Origin: Siphonodentalium dalli
Taxonomy: Eukaryota > Mollusca > Scaphopoda > Gadilida > Siphonodentaliidae
Direction: 5' to 3'
Length of the DNA stretch: 64,000 nucleotides
Assembly (NCBI GenBank): GCA_032622095.1
Contig: CP136068.1
Coordinates: 188,347,309 to 188,411,308, forward strand
Below the pieces are notes generated by a model. That model worked only from the letters and a program-made list of their open reading frames with translations. It was not told the origin of the DNA and ran no database searches. A program made the translations under genes and the position numbers. Below, one piece after another: positions 23,801-35,800 of this stretch (position 1 is the stretch's first letter; every line of letters begins with the position of its first letter).

Positions 23801-26800
23801 TGTGACAAGTTGTGTCCAAATGGCTGAAAATAATATTTTTTTAAAATGGGTTGAAATAAGAAAATACATATTGTGTGCAAGTGACTAAAACACAAGTTAG
23901 ACAATGGGAGATTTAACAACTTAGACAATGGGAGATTTAACAACTAACACCAGTCTGGGAATAAGTATATCTTTGCATTAAACTTAGGGCATTGCACTTT
24001 ATGATAAAGGTTACTTATTTCAAATTTAAGTGCATAGGTTGATCAAATGGACATTACCAACGACCACTGAAGAATACTTGCCATCAACCACTGAAGAATA
24101 CTTGCCATCTACCACTGAAGAATACTTGCCATCAACCACTGAAGAATATGTTCTTTCCTCTTGCAAAAAATACAATTGTCTATCAAAATTTTTGAGTTAT
24201 TGATAGGTTAACCTGTAAATATTTTATTTATTGATAGGTTAACCCTTTACCCAACAGAAGGGCCCTGTGCCAATGCATTCTCTTATATATGCGAGTCGAC
24301 CATAGGTCGCCTCGCATATATAAGAGAATGCATTGGCTTAACACATTAAAAATTATAAAATTGTTAAAGAATGTAAGAAAAAATGGTAAAAAGTGTTAAA
24401 AAAAGATTTTTTTTAGGCCAATGCATTCTCTTATATATGCGAGGCGACCTATGGTCGACTCGCATATATAAGAGAATGCATTGGCACAGGGCATAACTAT
24501 AACCATCACAATGTGGTCAAGGAGCCGGTTCCAATGATATCCATATTTGTATGGTTCTATTGAGCCAGACCGAAGATATTTTAGGCTGTTGAAGCTTTAT
24601 TTGGCCGGTTTGTTGGGTAAAGGGTTAACCTGTTAAAACTTGGACAAAGTATGAGAGTTGCTTGGGTTTCAGCTGTTAGGTCATATCAAGAATTTTATTG
24701 GTCCAGGAAAGGTTGAGCCAAGCATTAATTTCACCAAGAAATTAAACTTGTTTGATTGAGTGATCTGACCTCTTCAACTGGACATCATCTTAGGGCCAGA
24801 TAATTAGGGGATAAACATTCTGTCTGTTCTGATTTTGGGACATTTATCGGTGGGTTTTATGATGACGTTTTACTAGCGACATGGGGGGAACTGGTAAAAT
24901 AGATATTTTCATCGGAAAACACACTGATAAACATCCCAATATCACACATGACAGCATGTTTATCCCCATGCTAATTCACGACTTAAAAATTATGCAAAAG
25001 GTAGGAGAATCTGACAAAGATGGCAGCGTGACATCTAATGAAACGAGGCGATCCGAACATGGGCTGAACTGGACATGATTGACAGATAACAGAAGCTGAA
25101 CATGATTGACCGATAACGAACAATCCATATCACTCCTTCCTAGAAATTGTTACTCCGCTCCATGAAGATATAGTTCCATATTTCAAATAGAAATAAACAA
25201 AGCAATCCAAAGGAATCCATTGACTCGAAATTCTATGTCATGCCAATTTGACATCGGATATCTATAAATTGTATTAATAAATGCAAATTATTTTGTGGCC
25301 AAGTTGTGCCAAGGTATTACACCATACTGACAGGCCATCGACATTGCATCAATGGTCAAGGCATCAAACTTAATAGCATAACGACCAACAGTTCGATGTT
25401 TGCAACATCATGTCCACTGACATTACGTCATCATTTCAACATAATTAAAACAGGGTGTCTGAATAATTTTCCTCACATCACTAAATTCACCCTCTGGGGA
25501 CCTCATTCAAGCCGATATGTAATTCAATCATACTTTGAATTTCCCACTGTTTAGATTGTTTCCGTAGGAATGAAGGTACTTCCGGTAAAAAAAAACCCAT
25601 AACAATTCAGATTTTTTTTATCAGTAAGAAGGCCCCCAGTTTGTACGCACGCATCAAGCTACATAAAATCATATCGTTAAACGACAGATATACGTTGGCA
25701 ACTGACCTATCAATGGATCGATAATTGAATTTACCTGTTAGGAGTGGGAATGTGTGAATTAGAATATGTATTTATTTGTCACATACCTTCTTGTGAATTA
25801 GAATATGTATTTAATCTACACATACCTTCTTGTGAATTAGAATATGTATTTATTTGTCACATACCTTCTTGTTAATTAGAATATATATTTAATCTACACA
25901 TACCTTCTTGTGAATTAGAATATGTATTTATTTGTCACATACCTTCTTGCCATACAGACATTGGTAGAATATCACACCTAACGACCACACATCAACTTTG
26001 GAAGAAATTTTTGGTGGCGCTTTACCAACAATAAAACATTCTGGAGGAAGATACCTGCAAAAAAAATATGAACATGTCAACGACACTGAATCTCAAATCA
26101 GTATTCTATTGATACACTAGGTGATTGCCCGTCAAACATGACATTAACACTTCCTAGACTGGAGCTTCCTGAAATTTTGTGAAAACCCTGTGCCCATGCA
26201 TTCTCTTATAAATGCAAATCTCCAATAGGGAGCCATGCATATATAAGAGAATACATTGTCCTAACAATATTTACATTGACCTTGTAAGTCAATGCATTCT
26301 CTTTAATATATATGCAAGGCTTCCTAGGGCACAGGATCTTCAATGCTGCACCAGCGCAACTCCTGTCATCAAAGGTTAAATTTGCGTAGGACATTTTTCC
26401 TAATTTCTAGGGCTGGATACATTAAATCAATAGCTCATGTCTAAAGATCAGTTCGAAGTTTTAATGCAAACGGGGGTAGCTAGGAATTGGAAATAAGACA
26501 TCCAAAACCAGATGCTACAGTGGGTGTCACTGATGAAGCATAATTATGAAAACAAATTCAATTTCAGCTGTTCAACAAGGACTTCCCAAAACATATTTAC
26601 CATCTTTTCCTTGTTAAAACCAGCCAACTTTGTTTATATTTACCATCTTTTCCTTATTAAAACAAGCCAACTTTGTTTATAACCAGTTAAACTTAGTCTA
26701 AAATTTGTCAACATCCATTTGTTTATGTCAAAAAGGAAACTTCAGAAAGGAATTTTCTTTTTTCAAAAATGGGAAAGCGAGACGAAATGATATTGTTATA

Positions 26801-29800
26801 TTTTCGTAACATACTGCAACGTCGTATCATCATTGCACATTTCAATTATTAGCTTTGAAAAACTGAGGAGTTACGAATTTGGAATGCGAGATGAATGGTA
26901 GGTTTGATCCATGTGGGGAATTACCGTATTTATCTTTAGTGTTGGTTATTGGAACTGGAATTGAATTACAGTAACTACATGTTCACGACTGATAACGTAA
27001 CAAAAGCCGACTGTTTCCTATTAAATTAACTTAAGCGATTTCAGGAAGCAAGTCATACCAGAGATTATGTCCTATCAAAATATAATTGTGCCATATACTG
27101 AATATTCCAATTTTGAGCTGGTCACTGATTGTATCCACGCACTTATTTGGCACCTTGGACAATTGTTAACCCTTTACCCAACAAACCGGCCAAATAAAGC
27201 TTCAACAGCCTAAAATATCTTCGGTCTGTCTCAATAGAACCATACAAATATGGATATCATTGGAACCGGCTCATTGACCACATTGTGATGGTTACAGTTA
27301 TGCCCTGTGCCAATGCATTCTCTTATATATGCGAGTCGACCATAGGTCGCCTCGCATATATAAGAGAATGCATTGGCCTAAAAAAACACTTTTTATCATT
27401 TTTTCTTACATTCTTTAACAATTTTATAATTTTTAATGTGTTAAGCCAATGCATTCTCTTATATATGCGAGGCGACCTATGGTCGACTCGCATATATAAG
27501 AGAATGCATTGGCACAGGGCCGTTCTGTTGGGTAAAGGGTTAAACAATAAGTTCAACAAACAACCTAGGCCGGGAATGGATAGGAAATCCTTACTCTACA
27601 ATTGTACTCTCAGCATGTATGTCATCTGTTTTTTGTTTTTTTTTTAACATACCGCCAGATGAACAATAAACCATTCCAATTTATACTTTTTTATAACGGA
27701 CAGGAGAATCCATTTAGTAAAGATAGGGTATCTTACCAGTAAGTGCCAGCACCCTGTGACGTGAGATCCATGCCCTCTGGTCCGTAATGTTCATCATCCA
27801 TTACTTTACTCAGACCAAAGTCCGTTATTTTTATCTCACCGCTCACAGTACCAGTACCTAACAATATATTGCCTACAAATAAATAAGAATTATCAGTATT
27901 TTTTTAAAGACAGATGCGTGAGCAAGTGATAAATATATGATAAGTGATAAATGTGGAAATGACCCAAAGTCTGGATTTAGTGTGTCTGTTATTGGCAGAA
28001 TGAGGTCCCCAGAGGGTGAATTTAGTGACACTACCCTGCACAGCGGGATAGCATCACCAAATTCACCCTCTGCGAACCTCAACTGCTATTGGAGACATAG
28101 GATCAGATTGAAATTCCCCAATTGAAGTTGGTGATGTTCACCCATTAGTTTCCTCGATTATGCGTTTTATCTTCTGCAAATTAGGGGATATAGAAACTTC
28201 CCAGAAGGGAAAATGTAACTAAAAACAATGTTAATTTAGGACTATAGATACTTCTCAGAAGATGAGGCCTAAGTTGAATAAGGTCCCCAGAGGGTGAATT
28301 TGGTGATGCTAGCCCACACAGCAGGATAGCATCACCAAATTCACACTCTGGGGACCTCATTCTGCAAATGACAGACACACTATTTGCAGGCTTGCAGAAA
28401 TATCAAAACATTATTTTAATTAATAAGTTATTACTAAATAAATTATCCGGGAACCATCCGAGACTGATGGAAAAAACACCTAGCTGCAATAGTCATACAA
28501 GAATAATTTTGTGGGGAGGGGGGGGGGGGGGGGGGGGGGGGGGGCAATGAAGAAATAGTAGCTTAGACACATGAGTCACAAGCACAAACCGAAAAGCTGA
28601 TTCCAATAAACTCATCTGGTTTTAAATCGAAATGTATCACATGATTCCACAAATATATCAACAGAGCTGATATGATCTGTGTAGGCATATATAAAATGGT
28701 TTGGAGAAACATACATAGACAAAAGTTAACTGTACTGAGTAGCGTACATTTTTTTTCCCTCAAGTGAGATACGAATATTTATTTTTAAGAGACGCTAGAA
28801 AATAATCCGAGAGAAAACCTCTATGCTATTCAGAACAGTTACCTTACGTTCTTAAAGATATATTATGGACTTGTTCGGGTGCGTGAAACAGATAAATTAG
28901 TACTCAGGCGCTATGCCAACTGGGAGAATGTAGCATTAGTCAGTAGCATTAGTCAGTAGCATCGCCCAAAATCTCGAAAGAAATCGACCATAGAAAACAA
29001 CATCTGAACTATGGTCAATTGTAAATATTTACATCTCGAATCGGGATGCAACAATCGGCGATAAACTAATGAAAATGGTTTCACCATCGATACTCGTTGT
29101 ATTTAATAAATATATAAGACTGACGGTGTGTGTTGTAAATTCGGATTAACATTCATAAAAATAACAACTTTGAGCAAGATTATTTTCCATTTCTATTTGA
29201 TCACGCGACCGGAGTGTTTCACATCACTTTAAAGCTACAACATAACCAGCCATTTCTGTTAAAATAACACACAAGGATGCAAAATTATGCAAAAATTGAC
29301 GTCATGATGCAGTACTGAGAGTAGGATAACATCTTGAGAGTTCGACCTTCTGGGAATGGGGATACCATTTATATTTTGACATAAAAAGTTCATGAAAACA
29401 TAATACTCACCTGGCTTTAAATCATAGTGAATTTAACGTTTAGTAACATTACTCACCTGGCTTTAAATCATAGTGAATTTAACGTTTAGTAATATTACTC
29501 ACCTGGCTTTAAATCATAGTGTATCACAGGTGGCTTTATTTCATTTAAATATTTTAGAGCACTAACAGTCTGAACAACTATAGATCTGGTCTCCTTCTCT
29601 GGAATGCTCTTGTTTTGTTTCAAGAAGAAATCCAAATCGTTCCCTTCACTATATTCTAATACTGTACAAAATCTGCAACGAAAACAAAGAGGTTTAACAA
29701 TACTAGCCAGTAGTAGGGCCCTTGAATATTCGCCATTCCATTCGATGTCACCAGTGTGATTTGGTGACGAGATGGAGTTGGGCATCAGATTTGAATATCC

Positions 29801-32800
29801 TATTTGTACCCATCATTTTGCACAGGCAGATGATGAAATATGAGTGATGCATTTGCGATATCTTTAGCAATGCATACACAATATCTTTAGTAATGCATAC
29901 ACGATATCTTTAGCAATGCATCCACGATATCTTTAGAAATGCATACATGATATCTTTAGCAATGCATACACGATATATTTAGCAATGCATACATGATATC
30001 TTTAGCAATGCATCCATATTGCGTTTAATTGTCAGAGGCTGGTTCAGTTATGCAGCATCAAAAAGTGGACAAACTGTCAAAAATTATTCAGAAACTGGTT
30101 CTTATTTGTTTTATCAGTATGGTATAGGCCTATATTTGCCCTATATTTCCGCAAACTGAGTGAATAATAAGTGAATATATCGCCAGTCAATGATCACGCT
30201 AAGAATCAGTTAAGCAGATTTTGCGACAATGTCACCATAATGATATAAACTTGCATCGAGATGAATGATTAACTGAAAAGAGCATGGGGCCTACATATTA
30301 TCTATATAAACATACTCCAAAACAGTTAACTAGAACTTAATCCGAATGTGTAAATTGTACAACCAGAGAATCGATCATGCAATGTTATTTTCTGACATAT
30401 ATGTGCACTGAAATATTTGTGCACTGAAATTTCCAGACACCTTAGAGGAACAAAAACACGGGACGGTCTGCACCATCAAGATTCGAATCGATATTGACAT
30501 CAGCCTCCCGATTCGATATCAGATTTCAAATCTGCAGAAAGTGCCGATTCGCAGGGCTCTAGCCAGTAGATGAAAGTGGTACAAAATAAAAACTCTGAAA
30601 CTGACTTAATCTAAATTATTCCGTTCACTGTATTACAATGCTGTACAAAATCTGCAAGGTAAGACGTTTAACAATAGAACAATGTGAAAAAAACATTTTT
30701 TTATGGACAAGATACAAGCCAAAAGAATCCTGCAAACATGATCCTACCCTTATTCCATTCAATAAATCCATTCTATAAATTGTGATATTAAACGTTCGTT
30801 TAATAACAGGCAATAATGCCAGGTGACCTTTGACTTCCGATTTGTTGTCTGTTTACATTCCATACTCTACGTCTCAAAATACTATGGCTTCCAATATTTG
30901 TCCAACAAACTCTAATGAATGATGAGTTTGAAAAGTTATGTCATTCAATATATGTCATTAAACGACAAAGAGTATCTATTTATCTGGGACTATATCTTTA
31001 CGCGGGCAAACAATGCCTTATAAAAATAAAATAGAATCTACAACTCTTCCCCAATTTATAGCGGAATTTACAAAGGCTCGATCCCGACCTAATTTACTGG
31101 ACTTGTTTTATAAATTCCGTTATAAACGGGGGGACTAATTGTAGATCCTCTATATGAAGTATGTGTGCCTGTGCAATAAAGTTGATCTTATGTAATGCTA
31201 AGCAAGTGAAGTGAAACACAGATCATTTCATTCAAGTTTACCAGGTTTTACCAGTTTTAACTCTTTTGATGCTACAAGCACAATAACAGGACGTTCCCAT
31301 GCCACAATATTGGAATAAGCTGGGAACTGCTCACAGTTATGCATTTAGCGGCGACCAGGTAATCGCTATAATGAGCGTTTGGCATCAAAAGAAGATACTT
31401 GCAAGATATTATCTATTTTCAACACATAATAGAACTAGAGGTGTGACTGAGGATACCCCCCGTGTTTTTAAAATACTAAGATGTTTAACATCATGTCAGT
31501 AAACATTTAGTTAAAATAATAAAATAACAGTTCCCATTGCAGGTGCACAACCCTAACCCTAATCTTAAACCTATTACCGAAAAATGTAGGAATAAAAGAT
31601 CGGACAAAATTATGCATGTTGTGAAAAAAAGTAAGTCGAAAAAAAGTTGGACAGACATCATAATCGCAGGTGCACAGGTTCCCATGGTACTAAATATCAG
31701 TGCAGAGATTAAAAAACATTGACCTAAAAATGTAGGAATAAAAACTCGGACAAAATTATGCATGTTGCAAAAACAATTCTAAGTCGAAAAAGGGGGATAA
31801 CTCCACCAAAAAATGTCGCACAGGCATCATAATCGCAGGTGCACAGGTTCCCATGGTACTAAATATCTGTGCCAAGGTAGGAATAAAAGCTCGGACAAAA
31901 TTATACATATTGCGGAATTTTCTGTGATAGTTACAGTTATGCCCTGTGCCAATGCATTCTCTTATATATGCGAGTCGACCATAGGTCGCCTCGATTATAT
32001 AAGAGAATGCATTGGCCTAAAAAAAATCTTTTTTTAACACTTTTTACCATTTTTTCTTACATTCTTTAACAATTTTATAATTTTTAATGTGTTAAGCCAA
32101 TGCATTCTCTTATATATGCGAGGCGACCTATGGTCGACTCGCATATATAAGAGAATGCATTGGCACAGGGCCCTTCTGTTGGGTAAAGGGTTAACCCCTT
32201 TACTGCTGGCTAACATCATGAAGTCCGAGGCGAATGACCGTCCAGTTTGCCGGGAGGTTACCTAAAATGAAATTGATGCGAACAAAAAAACCAGGTTGCA
32301 ACTAATTTTTCTGTTGGTCTCGCAATCGCGGATTCTCTCCCTAATTAATGCTCTATCAAGTCCCAAATGGAGACATTCAAAATTATTAGTTCATTGAGTT
32401 GCACATTAGTAGTTCATAATACTAGTTGTAGTGATTATAATAGTTTGTGTGACTCTTCTGGTAACCTATAGGTATGGGTTACCTAAACAAACACCAGGCG
32501 AATGAAAAATAAGTTACGTCTAATTTTTAAATCTGCAGTCCTGACATCGTGTGCTGGGTTGTTGACGTTATGGCCATTTTTAGTGGAAAATATAATGTTG
32601 TGAAAACCCTGAAACTTGCAAAAGCTATAATCATATATAATCGTGGAAAATCATAAACTGTTTAAAATATCGAGAGACTTTGTTTCCTCTATAGTCTAAA
32701 GCTTTATGATTGTTATACTTACGAGTTATTATCTATTTCAAACACATCATATAATTTAATTATCCGTGGGTGGTCTAAAGCTTTATGTATGTTATATTCT

Positions 32801-35800
32801 CGCAACGCATGCCTGCAATGAAAAAAACAATAATTGTCAATAAGGTTATTAAATATCATAATAATTACAACCAAGAATTCAACTCCTATTGGAGACCACA
32901 TCTCAGATGTCAATAATAAATTTCATTTCAGGGATCATGTCCACAAACATGTTTTAGATATCAATTTTTATTTATTATTTACATAATACCACAATATTTA
33001 GACCAGATGGATAATAAGGAATAATACCAGAATATTTAGACCAGATGGATAATAAGGAATAATACCAGAATATTTAGACCAGATGGATACTAATGAATAA
33101 TACCAGAATATTTAGACCCGATGGATACTGAGGATTAATTTTAAAACATGTGGGTCGATTTACACATAACTTGTAGTATCTGAAGTTAGTTGCCACCTCC
33201 TATGGTAGTGTACAATGTCCACCACAGAGTCTGTATGTGGTCTGTATTGGAATGAGTAATTAGAAATTTTGGAAATACTTTATAGGCCCGTATAACTGTA
33301 TAGGCCCGTATAACTTATAGGCCTGTATAACTGTATAGGCCCCTATAACTTTATAGAATACATTGGCACAGGGTTTTCGCAAAATTTCAGGAAGCTCCAG
33401 TCATGACAGGGTTAACCCTTTACCCAACCCTTTAGGCCAATGCATTCTCTTATATATGCGAGTCAACCATAGGTCGCCTCGCATATATAAGAGAATGCAT
33501 TGGCTTAACACATTAAAAATTATAAAATTGTTAAAGAATGTAAGAAAAAATGGTAAAAAAGATTTTTTTTAGGCCAATGCATTCTCTTATATATGCGAGG
33601 CGACCTATGGTCGACTCGCATATATAAGAGAATGCATTGGCACAGGGCATAACTATAACCATCACAATGTGGTCAATGAGCCGGTTCCAATGATATCCAT
33701 ATTTGTATGGTTCTATTGAGACAGACCGAAGATATTTTAGGCTGTTGAAGCTTTATTTGGTCGGTTTTGGCCGGTTTGTTGGGTAAAGGGTTAAGCCACG
33801 AATGATGCTGAATAGTCAGCAAAAGTTTGTTGTGGCAATTACGGGGATTATAATTTTCATGGCATCTATAAATTAATGTCGTACAGACGAAGCAATGAAG
33901 TATGTACATACTTTATATAATTAGCCTTTTTGTCATCCTTCCAATCTCGATTCAACTGGTGGATTTTACAGGCCACATATCGTTGTTCCTTCAGATCGAA
34001 ACCCTAAAACAAAAAATCGTTCAATAAGTCATACTGATAGAAGAAAACAATCTATAGATAGAGCCGCACAGTTTTGGGATGGGGAAGCAATTATCGCACA
34101 ATAGCGTTTCGCAGGATACCCCAAGATCTGCAACTACCAAGAATCAACAATTGTGATCCTGCACAATCCTGCAATGTTTAATATCAGAAAAAAGAGCATC
34201 GCCAGGTTTTGGCAAAATATGCCCTTGGTAATTCCAACAAAGGGCCATAATTCTGGTGAAAATTGTTGGGTGGAAGCCAAATTTGAATTTGACCTGTATT
34301 TTGTGATAGCAAAACCCACATACAAAATTCAATCCATTCAGTTGAGACTATCTCAACGAAAAAACTGGAAACCAAAAGCGAACGGATGGACAGACGGACG
34401 GATGGACCAATAACATAATACATCAAATTAAAAAAAAAACGAGTGTATAAAATCGATTCAAATCAAAGTATTAGTAATGGACTAACAATCTGTATGAACA
34501 ATACCTCAAACACGCATATCTTAATCGACCAACTAAGCTGACAATACATTGGTATAAATCTAGTTTAACAGAACCCTACCTCAAACTCGCATATCTTAAT
34601 CGACCAACTAAGCTGACAATACATTGGTATAAATCTAGTTTAACAGAACCCTACCTCAAACTCGCATATCTTAATCGACCAACTAAGCTGACGATACATT
34701 GGTATAAATCTAGTTTAACAGAACCCTACCTCAATTCGCATATCTTAATCGACCAACTAAGCTGACAATACATTGGTATAAATCTAGTTTAACAGAACCC
34801 TACCTCAAACTCGCATATCTTAATCGACCAACTAAGCTGACGATACATTGGTATAAATCTAGTTTAACAGAACCCTACCTCAAACTCGCATAACTTAATC
34901 GACCAACTAAGCTGACAATACATTGGTATAAATCTAGTTTAACAGAACCCTACCTCAAACTTGCATATCTTAATCGACCAACTAAGCTGACAATACATTG
35001 GTATAAATCTAGTTTAACAGAACCCTACCTCAAACTCGCATATCTTAATCGACCAACTAAGCTGACAATACATTGGTATAAATCTAGTTTAACAGAACCC
35101 TACCTCAAACTCGCATATCTTAATCGACCAACTAAGCTGACGATACATTGGTATAAATCTAGTTTAACAGAACCCTACCTCAAACTCGCATATCTTAATC
35201 GACCAACTAAGCTGACAATACATTGGTATAAATCTAGTTTAACAGAACCCTACCTCAAACTCGCATATCTTAATCGACCAACTAAGCTGACAATACATTG
35301 GTATAAATCTAGTTTAACAGAACCCTACCTCAAACTCGCATATCTTAATCGACCAACTAAGCTGACAATACATTGGTATAAATCTAGTTTAACAGAACCC
35401 TACCTCAAACTCGCATATCTTAATCGACCAACTAAGCTGACAATACATTGGTATAAATCTAGTTTAACAGAACCCTACCTCAAACTCGCATATCTTAATC
35501 GACCAACTAAGCTGACAATACATTGGTATAAATCTAGTTTAACAGAACCCTACCTCAAACTCGCATATCTTAATCGACCAACTAAGCTGACAATACATTG
35601 TTATAAATCTAGTTTAACAGAACCCTACCTCAAACTCGCATATCTTAATCGACCAACTAAGCTGACAATACATTGGTATAAATCTAGTTTAACAGAACCC
35701 TACCTCAAACTCGCATATCTTAATCGACCAACTAAGCTGACAATACATAGCTTATCTATAATTTCCTGTGAAATTCCCTGATAAAATTGGCGATAACAAT

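Noticed and set aside
31546-31562. 'aaccctaaccctaa' as a telomeric repeat
   Set aside because: Only two units inside an interspersed repeat; too short to be meaningful.
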